Source of the DNA: Sandaracinobacter neustonicus
GTDB lineage: Bacteria; Pseudomonadota; Alphaproteobacteria; Sphingomonadales; Sphingomonadaceae
DNA length: 64,000 nucleotides
NCBI RefSeq assembly: GCF_006385875.1
Contig: NZ_VFSU01000024.1
Span: 124,001 to 188,000, forward strand
Direction of reading: 5' to 3'
The translations under genes were made by a program, and so were the position numbers. Below, piece by piece: positions 27,047 to 35,682 of this stretch (within the stretch, counting starts at the first letter, position 1; each line of letters opens with the position of its first letter). The notes beneath the pieces were generated by a model. That model was not told the origin of the DNA. It made no database searches and worked only from the letters and a program-made list of their open reading frames with translations.

Positions 27047-27231
27047 CTGTCCCGCTCTCCGAAATATGTTGGGGCCCTGAAATGATGCCGCTTCCTGATG
27101 GTCGGCATCACTCCCCTTTACCCGCCTCAATAGAAACAGCGATGCGCCTTGGCAATGCTTGGCGACCCCCACCAAATGCCGCAGGTGACACATGGTTGAC
27201 GGCGGCCGCCAGATGCAGGCAAGCGCCGCCG

Positions 27232-28140
27232 ATGCAAAGCTATCCGCCCCTCGCCCAGCGCCTTGTGGATGACATGCGCGCCCGTGCCGCCGCCGAACCG
27301 GCGCGCGCCATCGCCTTCCAGGGCGCGCCGGGGGCCTATTCGCATCAGGCGGTGCGCGAAGTCGCGCCCGAAGGCCTGCCGCTGCCCTGTTTCAGTTTCG
27401 AGGATGCGATTGCCGCCGTGCAGGAGGGGGCCGCGGCAATGGCGGTGATCCCGGTGGAAAACAGCCTGCACGGGCGGGTGGCCGACGTGCATTTCCTGCT
27501 GCCCGAATCCGGGCTTTCCATCACCGGCGAACATTATGTGAAGGTGGAACATTGCCTGCTGGGTGCGCCGGGCGCGCAACTGGCGGACGTGCGGGAGGTG
27601 ATTTCCCACCCGCAGGCGCTGGGCCAGTGCCGCAAGCGGCTGCGCGCGCTGGGGCTGCGCGCCACCAGCTATGCCGATACGGCGGCTGCGGCGGCGGCCG
27701 TGGCCGGGGAGGGCGATGTGAAAATGGCCGGGATCGCTTCCCGGCTGGCGGGAGAGCTGTATGGCAACAGCCTGCTGGTGGAAGGGTTGCAGGATGCCGA
27801 TCACAACCGCACCCGCTTCCTGCTGCTGGCGCGCACGCCGAAGGAACTTCCCGCCGGGGAAGGCCGGGTGAAAACCACGCTTGCGTTCGAAGTGAAGAAC
27901 GCACCGGCCGCGCTGTTCAAGGCGCTGGGCGGATTCGCCACCAACGGCGTGAACCTTGCGCGGCTGGAAAGCCATTTGCGCGGTGGGGCCTTCACGGCGG
28001 CCGAGTTCCTGATCGATATCGAGGGCAGCCCCGCCGACGCGCCCGTGGCGCGCGCGCTGGAGGAACTGGCCTTCCATTCCAAATGGGTGCGGCTGCTGGG
28101 CAGCTACCCGATGGTGCCGCCGGAGGTGGCTGCGCCTTAA
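27232..28140 (+). CDS. pheA: Prephenate dehydratase
   Basis: A 302-residue monofunctional prephenate dehydratase, making phenylpyruvate for phenylalanine synthesis. The catalytic domain starts ARAIAFQGAPGAYSHQAVRE and contains VIPVENSLHGRVAD and NRTRFLLLAR, whose T-R-F is the family's catalytic motif. The C-terminal ACT domain (KTTLAFEVKNAPAALFKALGGFATNGVNLARLESHL) is where phenylalanine normally feeds back. No chorismate mutase domain is fused. The ATG at 27232 has a weak ribosome site; an upstream open frame to 27082 is not protein-like. Confidence 0.93.
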   Translation: MQSYPPLAQRLVDDMRARAAAEPARAIAFQGAPGAYSHQAVREVAPEGLPLPCFSFEDAIAAVQEGAAAMAVIPVENSLHGRVADVHFLLPESGLSITGEHYVKVEHCLLGAPGAQLADVREVISHPQALGQCRKRLRALGLRATSYADTAAAAAAVAGEGDVKMAGIASRLAGELYGNSLLVEGLQDADHNRTRFLLLARTPKELPAGEGRVKTTLAFEVKNAPAALFKALGGFATNGVNLARLESHLRGGAFTAAEFLIDIEGSPADAPVARALEELAFHSKWVRLLGSYPMVPPEVAAP

Positions 28141-28227
28141 GTGGTTGCCATAGCGGCCGTTCATGCTCTCAGGGTCTGATGCTTGGGAGCATTCCATGTC
28201 TATGCGACGGAATGGGCGGCCGGCCCG

Positions 28228-30693
28228 ATGACGATCATGTTCAAGCCGCCCGCGGCGGACCGGGCGCGGTTCGGCTGGCGCGACCTGCTGACGCTGGGCG
28301 CAGAGGACGACCCTTTCTGGCGGCGCGTGCGGCGCAACCAGCTGGGCTATGTCGCGCGCTATCTGCCGGTGCTGGCCCCCGTGATGCTGTTCTATGGCGC
28401 GATCGTGGTGGTGGCCTTCGCGCCGCTGGCCAACCCGTTTGTGTTCAGCTTCTGGCTGATCGTGCAGGTGCTGCTGGCGCTGCGCTGGCTGTTCCTGCGC
28501 ACCACGCGCGGGATATTGGGGCGCAGCCCGCGCCCCAGCCGGGCCTTCATGCTGCGACTGCTGGCGGAAATGGCGGTGTGCGGCATCGCCTGGGGGCTGT
28601 TGTTCGCCGATATCCTGCCGGTGGCCGAAGCTTCTGATTCGATGCTGGTGGTGGCGACTGCCATTGCCGCCATCGGCGCGATGGCGATCACGACGGCGGT
28701 GTTTCCGCTGGGCACGCTGACGCTGACGGTGCCCGTGCTGCTGGGCGTTGGCGTGGGGTTGCAGGGCATGGGCAGCGGCCAATTCTGGATGGCGCAGGCG
28801 CTGCTGGCGGGGTTCGTGGTGATGAGCGTGCGCGGCACGACGCTGACGAGTTTTGCTCTGCTGGGCCGGGTGCGGGCAGAGCAGCAACTGGTGGCTCAGG
28901 AGGAAGTGGTGCGCCTGTTGCTGAACGAATATGACACCAACGGGTCGGAATGGCTGTTCGAAATCAACGCTGACGGCCGCGTGACTTTCGTCTCCTCCCG
29001 CTTTGCGGATGCCACTGGCACGCCGGTGGAAGCGGTGATCGGGCGGGATTGGCGCAGCACCCTGTCCGACCATGAAGCCGCGCGGCCGTTGTTCGAGACT
29101 GTCGCGCGCGGGCAGCCGTTCCGCGATTATCTGATCCCGGTGGATATCGGCGGTGAGCGGCGCTGGTGGTCGCTTTCGGGAACGCCCAAGTTCGGCCACA
29201 TGGGCGAGCTGCTGGGCTATCGCGGTGTGGGGTCAGACGTGACGGAGCGGCAGCGCGCCTCGCAGCGGATCGCCGAACTGGCGACCTTCGACGCGCTGAC
29301 GGGGCTGGTGAACCGGCGAGTGGTGCATCAGGCACTGGCCGAAGGGCTGATGGCCGGGCAGGTGGCGCTGCTGTTCATTGATCTGGATCGCTTCAAGGCG
29401 GTGAACGACAGCCTTGGCCATGGCGCCGGCGACAGGCTGCTGGGCGAAGTGGCGGCGCGCATCCGCGAAGTCGTCGCCGAATCGGGCGCGGCCAGTGGCG
29501 CAATTGGCGCGCTGGCCGGGCGGCTGGGCGGGGATGAGTTCGCCGTGGTGCTGCGCGGGGCGAATCTGCCGGAAGCGGCGCGGATCGGCGAATTGCTGAT
29601 CGCCCGGCTGTCGCGGCCCTATGATCTGGAAAGCAAACATGCCTCTATCGAAGCCAGCATCGGGCTGGCGCTGGGGCCGGGCGACGGCTCCACGGTGGAG
29701 GCGCTGATGCGCGCGGCGGACCTTGCCCTGTATGACGCCAAGGCGCGCGGGCGGGGGCAGGTGCGCGCCTATGATCGCGCCATGCACCAGCGCGCGGAAG
29801 ACCGGCGGGCGCTGGAGTTCGATCTGAAATCCGCCATTGATCTGAACCAGTTGCGGCTGGTGTATCAGCCGGTGGTGAACGCGCTGGACGAGCGGGTGGT
29901 GGCGTTCGAGGCGCTGCTGCGCTGGCGGCACCCGATTCGCGGCGAAATCTCCCCCGCGATGTTCATCCCCATCGCCGAGGAATCCGGGCTGATCAGCCGC
30001 ATCGGCGCATGGGTGCTGCACGAGGCAGCGCGCGCCGCCGCCAGCTGGCCGCGCAACATCCGCATCGCGGTGAACCTGTCTCCGTTGCAGTTCGACGATC
30101 CGAAGCTGGTGGAAACGGTGCGGCTGGCGCTGGCCCGTGCCAATGTCGCAGCCGAGCGGCTGGAGCTGGAGCTGACGGAAAGCCTGTTTCTGGATGAGCG
30201 GTCGCAGACGGCGGCGATGCTGGCCGATCTGAAGGCGCTGGGCGTGAGTTTCGCGCTGGACGATTTCGGCACCGGCTATTCGTCTTTGGGCTATCTGCAG
30301 AAAATCCCGTTCGACCGCATCAAGATCGACCGCAGCTTCGTGCAGACCAGCGCGCGCGGCGGCAGCGAGGCGGTGGCCATCGTGCAGGCGATCGTCGCGC
30401 TGGCCGGGCGGCTGGGGATGGAGACGACTGCGGAAGGCACCGAAACCCGCGACGAGTTCGAGGCGATGCGGCGGCTGGGCTGCACGCAGATGCAGGGCTG
30501 GCACTTCGGGCGGCCGATGGCGCTGGAGGAAACCCACCGGGTGCTGGATCGAAACCGGCCGCTGGTGGAACTGGTGGAGGGGCCGGAGCGGTCGGGCGAG
30601 CGACCCGTCAGCCGTCTTGCCCTGCCCATGTCGCCAGAAGCCAGTGGGCGATCGCCAATGGCGGCGGCGCGTTCCAGTCTGCGGTTCCACTAA
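28228..30693 (+). CDS. PAS-GGDEF-EAL membrane signalling protein (cyclic-di-GMP)
   Basis: An 821-residue protein. A membrane region of several helices (~35-200) is followed by a PAS domain (~230-350, GSEWLFEINADGRVTFVSSRFADATG), GGDEF (motif intact, RLGGDEFAVV at ~432-441) and EAL (EALLRW at ~561). Both enzyme domains keep key residues (FIDLDRFKAVNDSLGHGAGD; LDDFGTGYSSLGYLQ; KIDRSFV). I see no obvious RxxD inhibitory site before GGDEF. So it may make or break cyclic-di-GMP, with PAS as sensor. Its 3' end overlaps nudC by 86 nt tail-to-tail, an unusually long overlap. Confidence 0.9.
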   Translation: MTIMFKPPAADRARFGWRDLLTLGAEDDPFWRRVRRNQLGYVARYLPVLAPVMLFYGAIVVVAFAPLANPFVFSFWLIVQVLLALRWLFLRTTRGILGRSPRPSRAFMLRLLAEMAVCGIAWGLLFADILPVAEASDSMLVVATAIAAIGAMAITTAVFPLGTLTLTVPVLLGVGVGLQGMGSGQFWMAQALLAGFVVMSVRGTTLTSFALLGRVRAEQQLVAQEEVVRLLLNEYDTNGSEWLFEINADGRVTFVSSRFADATGTPVEAVIGRDWRSTLSDHEAARPLFETVARGQPFRDYLIPVDIGGERRWWSLSGTPKFGHMGELLGYRGVGSDVTERQRASQRIAELATFDALTGLVNRRVVHQALAEGLMAGQVALLFIDLDRFKAVNDSLGHGAGDRLLGEVAARIREVVAESGAASGAIGALAGRLGGDEFAVVLRGANLPEAARIGELLIARLSRPYDLESKHASIEASIGLALGPGDGSTVEALMRAADLALYDAKARGRGQVRAYDRAMHQRAEDRRALEFDLKSAIDLNQLRLVYQPVVNALDERVVAFEALLRWRHPIRGEISPAMFIPIAEESGLISRIGAWVLHEAARAAASWPRNIRIAVNLSPLQFDDPKLVETVRLALARANVAAERLELELTESLFLDERSQTAAMLADLKALGVSFALDDFGTGYSSLGYLQKIPFDRIKIDRSFVQTSARGGSEAVAIVQAIVALAGRLGMETTAEGTETRDEFEAMRRLGCTQMQGWHFGRPMALEETHRVLDRNRPLVELVEGPERSGERPVSRLALPMSPEASGRSPMAAARSSLRFH

Positions 30694-31489
30694 GCGCGGC
30701 GCGGACTTCGGCTTTCGTCACCCAGCGCGCGTCCGCGATCTCGCTTTCGTCCAGCTTCAGGTCGAAGCTGTCGGCCTGTGCGAAGGCGCCCATCATCAGG
30801 CTGGAGGGGAAGGGCCATGGTTGGCTGGCCCCCAGCCGCACGTCATGCACGCGGATGCCCGCTTCCTCGAACAATTCGCGGGCGACGGCTTCCTCCAGCG
30901 ATTCGCCCGGCTCCACGAAACCGGCCAGCGCGGAGAAGAAGTTGGCCGGGAAGCGCGGGCCGCGCCCCACCAGCGCCTTGCCTTCGCGTTCGGCCAGCAT
31001 GATGACGACGGGATCGACACGGGGGAAATGTTCCGCGCCGCAGCCGCCGCACAGGCGGCTGTAGCCCGCCTTCTGAATCTCGGTGGGCGCGCCGCAATTG
31101 GCGCAGAAGCCGTGGCGGCGGTGCCAGTCCAGCATGGAGCGCGCCTGCGCGACGATGGCCGCGCGCGCATCGCCGAGCGCGGTGCCCGCGATACGGGCGT
31201 CGGTTGCGCGGGCGGGAAGGTCGTCGTCCGGCTCTCCGTCGACCGCGAAGCGCGGATCGCCATCGTCTGTCAGGCCGAGGAAGATGCCGGTGCCTTGCGG
31301 GGCCTCGCTGCGGCGCGCCCAGAACAGGTCGGTTCCGTCCTCCGTCATCAGCGGTTTCAGATCGTGCAGGATCAGGAAGCGGGCGCGCGGGTCCATCCTG
31401 AGCGCCTGTATGGCGGCGGCATCGCGCCTCAGGTTGTCGCCGCGATCCAGCGGTGCGCCGGTGAAACCCAGATGTCCGGTGAAACTCAT
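30608..31489 (-). CDS. nudC: NAD(+) diphosphatase / RNA NAD-decapping hydrolase NudC
   Basis: A 293-residue Nudix hydrolase with the NudC-specific zinc ribbon (CANCGAPTEIQKAGYSRLCGGC) and an intact Nudix box (GFVEPGESLEEAVARELFEEAGI). The N-terminal NUDIX-like domain (LDRGDNLRRDAAAIQAL...FWARRSEAPQGTGIFLG) is present. Members cleave NADH and remove NAD caps from RNA. The ATG at 31489 overlaps the mutY stop by 4 nt, so the two are likely one transcript. A frame extension to 31582 is rejected. Confidence 0.93.
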   Translation of the reverse strand: MSFTGHLGFTGAPLDRGDNLRRDAAAIQALRMDPRARFLILHDLKPLMTEDGTDLFWARRSEAPQGTGIFLGLTDDGDPRFAVDGEPDDDLPARATDARIAGTALGDARAAIVAQARSMLDWHRRHGFCANCGAPTEIQKAGYSRLCGGCGAEHFPRVDPVVIMLAEREGKALVGRGPRFPANFFSALAGFVEPGESLEEAVARELFEEAGIRVHDVRLGASQPWPFPSSLMMGAFAQADSFDLKLDESEIADARWVTKAEVRAALSGTADWNAPPPLAIAHWLLATWAGQDG

Positions 31490-32559
31490 GCGCTCTCCAG
31501 TTCCGGCAGATGGGCGAGCGCCAGGGCAGCGGCGCGCGCGAACAGGGTTGGCAGGCCCGCAAGGGAGTTGCGGGGCGTCCACAGCGGATCGTGCCCGGCG
31601 ATATGCGCGATCCGATGCGGCAGATGCGCCGCCGCGACGCGCAATTCCAGTTCGAAATGGGTGAAGCCGTGGCGCACGGGGGTTTCGAGCAGTTGCCAGT
31701 CCGCCGGGAAGGGGAGGGACATGTCGCCCTCAACACTCCACGCGGTGCCGGGCAGCGCCAGCATCCCGCCCAGCAGGCCGCGCGGCGGGCGGCGCACCAG
31801 CGCGACCTCGCCTGCATGTTCGATCCACCAGAGCGTGCCGCGCTTCAGCGGCCGGGCCTTGCGCGGGGGTTTCACCGGGAAGGCCTCCTGCTGCCCCGTG
31901 GCATGGGCGAGGCAATTGCCGTTCAGCGGGCATAGCAGGCAGCGGGGGCTGCGCGGGGTGCAGATGGTGGCCCCCAGATCCATCAGCGCCTGCGCGAAAT
32001 CGCCGGGGCGATCCGGCGGCACCAGCGGGGCAAGCGCCGCCGCGAGCCGGGCACGGCCTGCGGGCAGGGCATCGGGCAGCGCGAACAGGCGGCTGGCGAC
32101 ACGCTCGATATTGCCGTCGATCACCACGGCGGGCTCGTTGAAGGCGATGGCCGCGATGGCAGCTGCCGTATAGGGGCCGACGCCCGGCAGTTCGCGCAGG
32201 CCGGATTCGCTGGCCGGAAATCCGCCGCGCGCCGCCACCGCGCGGGCGGCGGCCAGCAGGTTGCGGGCGCGGGCGTAATAGCCAAGGCCTGCCCATTCGC
32301 GCATCACATCTGCATCGTCTGCGGCGGCCAGAGCCTGCACGTCCGGCCACAGCGCCAGAAAGCGTTCGAAATAAGGGCCGACGGCGGCCACCGTCGTCTG
32401 TTGCAGCATGATTTCCGACAGCCAGACGCGATAGGGATCGGGCAGGGCGTTGCTGCCGGGCGGCGCGCGCCATGGCAGGGCGCGGGCGTGCGCATCATAC
32501 CAGCTGAGCAGCTTTCGCGTTGGCGAAGCGGCGGCGTCGATCTGCTGGTTTGCGGCCAT
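31486..32559 (-). CDS. mutY: A/G-specific adenine DNA glycosylase
   Basis: A 357-residue MutY, which removes adenine opposite 8-oxoguanine. The catalytic Glu is in DPYRVWLSEIMLQQTTV, the helix-hairpin-helix is LPGVGPYTAAAIAAIAF, and the catalytic Asp is in VIDGNIERVASR. The 4Fe-4S loop is C-x6-C-x2-C-x5-C (CTPRSPRCLLCPLNGNC). A C-terminal NUDIX-like domain (LWWIEHAGEVALVRRPPRGLLGGM) recognises 8-oxoG. The start at 32559 lies 27 nt from the divergent DciA-like gene, so they probably share a promoter region. Confidence 0.95.
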   Translation of the reverse strand: MAANQQIDAAASPTRKLLSWYDAHARALPWRAPPGSNALPDPYRVWLSEIMLQQTTVAAVGPYFERFLALWPDVQALAAADDADVMREWAGLGYYARARNLLAAARAVAARGGFPASESGLRELPGVGPYTAAAIAAIAFNEPAVVIDGNIERVASRLFALPDALPAGRARLAAALAPLVPPDRPGDFAQALMDLGATICTPRSPRCLLCPLNGNCLAHATGQQEAFPVKPPRKARPLKRGTLWWIEHAGEVALVRRPPRGLLGGMLALPGTAWSVEGDMSLPFPADWQLLETPVRHGFTHFELELRVAAAHLPHRIAHIAGHDPLWTPRNSLAGLPTLFARAAALALAHLPELESA

Positions 32560-32586
32560 GCCCGCTCTCTGGCACAGCGCGGGGCG

Positions 32587-33105
32587 ATGGCGAAGCCTCC
32601 GAAAGACAGGAAGGGTGCGGAACCCCCGCCCCGGCGCAACGGCGTGCGCGACGTGGGATCGTTGCTGCCCGATGTGGGCGGCACCGCGTTCCGGCGTTTC
32701 GGATTTGTACAGGGGGCGTTGCTGGCGCGCTGGCGCGACGTGGTGGGGCCTGTTTACGCCCGCTGGTCTGTGCCCGAATCGCTGCGTTACCCGCGCGGGC
32801 AATCGGTGGGCGGCACGCTGACGATCCGGGTGGAGGGGCCGTTTTCGCTGCAACTGCAGCATGTCGCGCCGCAGATCATCGACAGGGCCAACCGGATATT
32901 GGGGGCCAATGCGGTGGCGAAGCTGAAGCTGGTGCAGGGCGAGGTGCCGAAGCCCGCCGAACGGCCGCAGCCACGGACCGCGCCGGTGCCAAATCAGTCC
33001 GCGCCCAATTTGTCAGGCGTGAAGGATGAAGGCTTGCGCGCCGCGCTGGAAGAACTGGCAGCCCAGTTGGGCAGCGCCACCGGGACGCCGCCCAAGGTGA
33101 GCTGA
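32587..33105 (+). CDS. DciA-like DUF721 protein
   Basis: A 172-residue protein of the DciA/DUF721 family. Conserved features are VGSLLPDVGGTAFRRFGF, LLARWRDVVGPVYARWSVPESLRYP, GTLTIRVEGPFSLQLQHVAPQIIDRANRILG and a basic, disordered C-terminus. DciA helps load the replicative helicase DnaB where DnaC is absent, and most alphaproteobacteria have such a gene beside mutY, as here. The C-terminal tail is longer than in many homologues. Start ATG 32587; the frame is open to 32401 but that part runs antisense through mutY. Confidence 0.85.
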   Translation: MAKPPKDRKGAEPPPRRNGVRDVGSLLPDVGGTAFRRFGFVQGALLARWRDVVGPVYARWSVPESLRYPRGQSVGGTLTIRVEGPFSLQLQHVAPQIIDRANRILGANAVAKLKLVQGEVPKPAERPQPRTAPVPNQSAPNLSGVKDEGLRAALEELAAQLGSATGTPPKVS

Positions 33106-33110
33106 GCGCG

Positions 33111-33287
33111 TCAGACCTCGACGACGGGGGCGTCGGCGCTGGACTTCACATTCTCGATTCCCTTCAGCGCGGCGGCTTTCGAGGAATAGCCTTCGGACGA
33201 CGCGGCGATGATGTTGCCGTTGCTGTGCTTCAGCCGCCAGCGATGCTCGCCAGCCTTATCCTTATAAAGTTCGAAGGTAAGAGCCAT
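33111..33287 (-). CDS. YegP/DUF1508 family small protein
   Basis: A 58-residue single-repeat DUF1508 protein: FELYKDKAGEHRWRLKHSNGNIIAASSEGYSSKAAALKGIENVK. The fold is a small beta-beta-alpha-like unit often found in tandem; here there is one repeat. AAGGAGG precedes the ATG at 33287, so the short form is favoured over the 79-residue frame. The function is unknown. It is convergent with the DciA-like gene (5 nt apart). Confidence 0.88.
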   Translation of the reverse strand: MALTFELYKDKAGEHRWRLKHSNGNIIAASSEGYSSKAAALKGIENVKSSADAPVVEV

Positions 33288-33440
33288 GAGATCCCTCCTT
33301 TTTTTCAGGCTTCCCGTGGCGATGCTCGCAGGGGAAGCCGCATGGCGCAACCCTTTGGTTGAACTGAAGCGCGAGGCCGCCTATCTCGGGCGCGAAGATC
33401 GGCCCGCAGGGGCGAGGCCCGAAAACTGCTGGGAGCAGGC

Positions 33441-33761
33441 ATGACCACGTTCGACGATCGCGAGAAGGCGTTCGAAAACAAGTTCGCACATGAGGCAGAG
33501 CTGGAGTTCCGCATCACCGCCCGCCGCAACAAGCTGCTGGGCCTGTGGGCGGCAGACAAGCTGGGCCTGACGGATGCCGAGGCCGAATCCTATGCCAAGG
33601 CGGTGGTGCAGGCCGATTTCGAGGAAACCGGCGACGAGGATGTGATTCGCAAGCTGATCGGCGACCTGTTGAAGGGCGGTGTGGAAACCAGCGACATCGA
33701 AGTGCGCGAGATGCTGTCGAAAAAGGCGATCGAGGCGCGCGCCCAGATCGTGAAAGCCTGA
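33441..33761 (+). CDS. F1-ATPase inhibitor zeta-type subunit (DUF1476)
   Basis: A 106-residue helical protein of the DUF1476 family (MTTFDDREKAFENKFAHEAELEFRITARRNKLLGLWAADKLGL; ADFEETGDEDVIRKLIGDLL). In alphaproteobacteria this is the zeta subunit, whose N-terminus blocks ATP hydrolysis by F1-ATPase, functionally like mitochondrial IF1. The N-terminal segment that enters F1 is present. It is followed 6 nt later by a BolA gene and then a glutaredoxin, a common alphaproteobacterial layout. Confidence 0.92.
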   Translation: MTTFDDREKAFENKFAHEAELEFRITARRNKLLGLWAADKLGLTDAEAESYAKAVVQADFEETGDEDVIRKLIGDLLKGGVETSDIEVREMLSKKAIEARAQIVKA

Positions 33762-33767
33762 GCCGCC

Positions 33768-34001
33768 ATGCCGATGCCCGGCCATGAGATCGAGGCGGCG
33801 ATCATCGCCGCCATCCCGGACGCCGAAATCCGGCTGACGGACCTTGCCGGAGACGACAACCACTGGGCTGCCCATGTGACATCGGCGCAGTTCCGGGGGC
33901 TGACGCGGGTGAAGCAGCACAAGATGGTGTATGACGCGTTGGGGGACCGCATGGGGGGCGTGCTGCATGCCCTTCAGCTGACAACCGCCATTCCGGCCTG
34001 A
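33768..34001 (+). CDS. BolA family protein
   Basis: A 77-residue BolA-fold protein with the family's HxxxHV-like region (DDNHWAAHVTSAQFRGLTRVKQHKMVYDALGDRMGG). It has the short BolA3/YrbA-like form that pairs with monothiol glutaredoxins to bind and move 2Fe-2S clusters; the glutaredoxin gene follows at 34046. The two genes together support that role. The His that ligates the cluster in such pairs is likely the His of RVKQHKMVYDAL. Confidence 0.92.
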   Translation: MPMPGHEIEAAIIAAIPDAEIRLTDLAGDDNHWAAHVTSAQFRGLTRVKQHKMVYDALGDRMGGVLHALQLTTAIPA

Positions 34002-34045
34002 GCCGCCGACCTTATTGCAGCCTTCATGGCTGACGGAGACTGAAG

Positions 34046-34372
34046 ATGGACGCAACGCAGGTTCGCATCGACGATATCGTGAAGGGCCATGACGTGGTCC
34101 TGTTCATGAAGGGCACGCCGCTGTTCCCGCAGTGCGGCTTTTCCAGCCGCGCGGTTGCCATCATGGAGCATCTGGACGTGCCGTTCCACCCGGTGGACGT
34201 GCTGCAGGATATGGAAATCCGGCAGGGCATCAAGGCCTATTCCGACTGGCCGACCATCCCGCAGCTGTATGTGAAGGGCGAGTTCATCGGCGGATCGGAC
34301 ATCATGATGGAGATGTTCGAGGCAGGCGAGTTGCAGGCGCTGATGGCCGACAGCGGCGTGAAGGCGGGCTGA
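34046..34372 (+). CDS. grxD: Monothiol glutaredoxin (Grx4/GrxD type)
   Basis: A 108-residue thioredoxin-fold protein with the CGFS active site (KGTPLFPQCGFSSRAV), WPTIPQLYVKGEFIGGSDIMMEM and the glutathione-binding TIPQ. It binds a 2Fe-2S cluster with glutathione and hands it on, usually with BolA, whose gene is just upstream. It does not act as a classic disulfide reductase. Full length. Confidence 0.95.
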   Translation: MDATQVRIDDIVKGHDVVLFMKGTPLFPQCGFSSRAVAIMEHLDVPFHPVDVLQDMEIRQGIKAYSDWPTIPQLYVKGEFIGGSDIMMEMFEAGELQALMADSGVKAG

Positions 34373-34408
34373 GCCGACACGCAGCCGACGCGACGAAGCG
34401 CCCCCGTT

Positions 34409-35158
34409 TTGGACCCCATCAGCTTCGGCCAGATCTGGCCCCGAACCGTTTCCGGCGTGCGCCGCCATGGCGACATGCTCTGGTCTCTGGCGGCGGCCTT
34501 CCTGTTTTTGCCGCAGCTGCTGTTCGCGCGGCAGATGAATGATCGTTTGCCCCAGCAATGGTTCAAGGGCGAGCTGGCGATTGGTGACGGCGTGGCCGTG
34601 GCGCTGGTGGTGCTGGGATCGCTGCTGTTTCAGATCATGGCGGCGCGGCTGCTGGTGCGCGACGGCACGGGTGGGCAGCCTCTGGGGCGGGACCTGAAGG
34701 CGGCGTTCCGGCTGTTTCCGGCGGCGTTCGCGGCGCTGATGCTGCAAGGGCTGGCGACCGGCTTCGGCCTGTTCCTGCTGATCATTCCCGGCATCTGGAT
34801 TTTCACCCGCCTGTCGCTTGCGATGCCGCTGGTGGCGACGGATCAGCCCGATCCCATCAACGCGTTGAAAACAAGCTGGGCGCTGACATCCGGCCGCACG
34901 CTGAAGGTTTTCGGCATGTTGTTCGTGCTGATTCTGGGTTTCATGATGCTCTCCATCGGCGTGGTGGGGCTTGGTTCGGCATTGGGGGTGATCTCCACCG
35001 TGGCCGCAGGCGCTCCGCCTGCCGAGGGCTGGGGCGTGGGCCGCTGGCTGTTCGAGCTGTTGAACGCGGGCGCATCGGCGGCGTTCGGCACCATCTACAT
35101 CGCCTTCATCACCCAGTTGATGCTGGCCCTGAAGCAGCACCCGGCGGACAAATTCTGA
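34409..35158 (+). CDS. Multi-pass membrane protein (GDPD membrane-domain-like)
   Basis: A 249-residue protein with about five or six membrane helices (LWSLAAAFLFLPQLLF, VAVALVVLGSLLFQIMAARLL, FLLIIPGIWIFTRLSLAMPLV, MLFVLILGFMMLSIGVVGLG, SAAFGTIYIAFITQLMLAL). The pattern resembles the glycerophosphodiester phosphodiesterase membrane domain or YciC-type families, where such proteins lack catalysis. The TTG start is kept because the following SFGQIWPRTVSGVRRHGDML is the family's usual N-terminus. Function unknown. It overlaps folA by 1 nt (TGATG) and so is likely coupled to it. Confidence 0.75.
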   Translation: MDPISFGQIWPRTVSGVRRHGDMLWSLAAAFLFLPQLLFARQMNDRLPQQWFKGELAIGDGVAVALVVLGSLLFQIMAARLLVRDGTGGQPLGRDLKAAFRLFPAAFAALMLQGLATGFGLFLLIIPGIWIFTRLSLAMPLVATDQPDPINALKTSWALTSGRTLKVFGMLFVLILGFMMLSIGVVGLGSALGVISTVAAGAPPAEGWGVGRWLFELLNAGASAAFGTIYIAFITQLMLALKQHPADKF

Positions 35159-35640
35159 TGCCGCACATCGTGCTGGTGGTGGCCGCCGCAGACAATGACG
35201 TGATCGGCAAGGACGGGGCGATGCCATGGCATCTGCCCGCCGATCTCAGGCATTTCCGGCGCATCACCATGGGCAAGCCGGTGATCATGGGCCGCAAGAC
35301 CTTCGCCTCCATCGGCAAGCCGCTGCCGGGGCGGCACAATATCGTGCTGACACGCGATGCGGCGTTCAGCGCGGAGGGCGTGACGGTGGCGAGCAGCTTC
35401 GCGGATGCGATATCTGCGGCGGCCGCAGACGAGATCATGGTGATCGGCGGGGCGGAAATCTATGCGCTCGCCCGCCCGCTGGCGACGGGAATCGAACTGA
35501 CCCGAATTCATGCGCGCCCTGAGGGGGACGCCTTCTTCCCCGCGCCCGAACCCGAGCATTGGGCAGAGATCGCCCGGGAGGATCACCCGGCCGAGGGGGA
35601 TGCCCCGGCCTATTCGTTCCTCAGCTATGCGCGACGTTGA
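35158..35640 (+). CDS. folA: Dihydrofolate reductase
   Basis: A 160-residue DHFR, reducing dihydrofolate with NADPH. Conserved: the start IVLVVAAADNDVIGKDGAMPWHLPADLRHFRRITMGKPVIMGRKTF (catalytic Asp in LPADL, NADPH site in GRKT), GRHNIVLTR, and IMVIGGAEIYALARP. Full length. It is the second gene after the membrane protein, with a 1-nt overlap, and is followed 42 nt later by ribF. Confidence 0.96.
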   Translation: MPHIVLVVAAADNDVIGKDGAMPWHLPADLRHFRRITMGKPVIMGRKTFASIGKPLPGRHNIVLTRDAAFSAEGVTVASSFADAISAAAADEIMVIGGAEIYALARPLATGIELTRIHARPEGDAFFPAPEPEHWAEIAREDHPAEGDAPAYSFLSYARR

Positions 35641-35682
35641 GAGGCTGGCACCCGCCGCCGCTCCCCGCTAACGGACTTTGAT

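Noticed and set aside
27127-29199. 690-codon minus-strand open frame opposite pheA and the GGDEF-EAL gene
   Set aside because: The two plus-strand genes carry unmistakable family motifs; the antisense frame is rich in His/Gln/Arg and has no family features.
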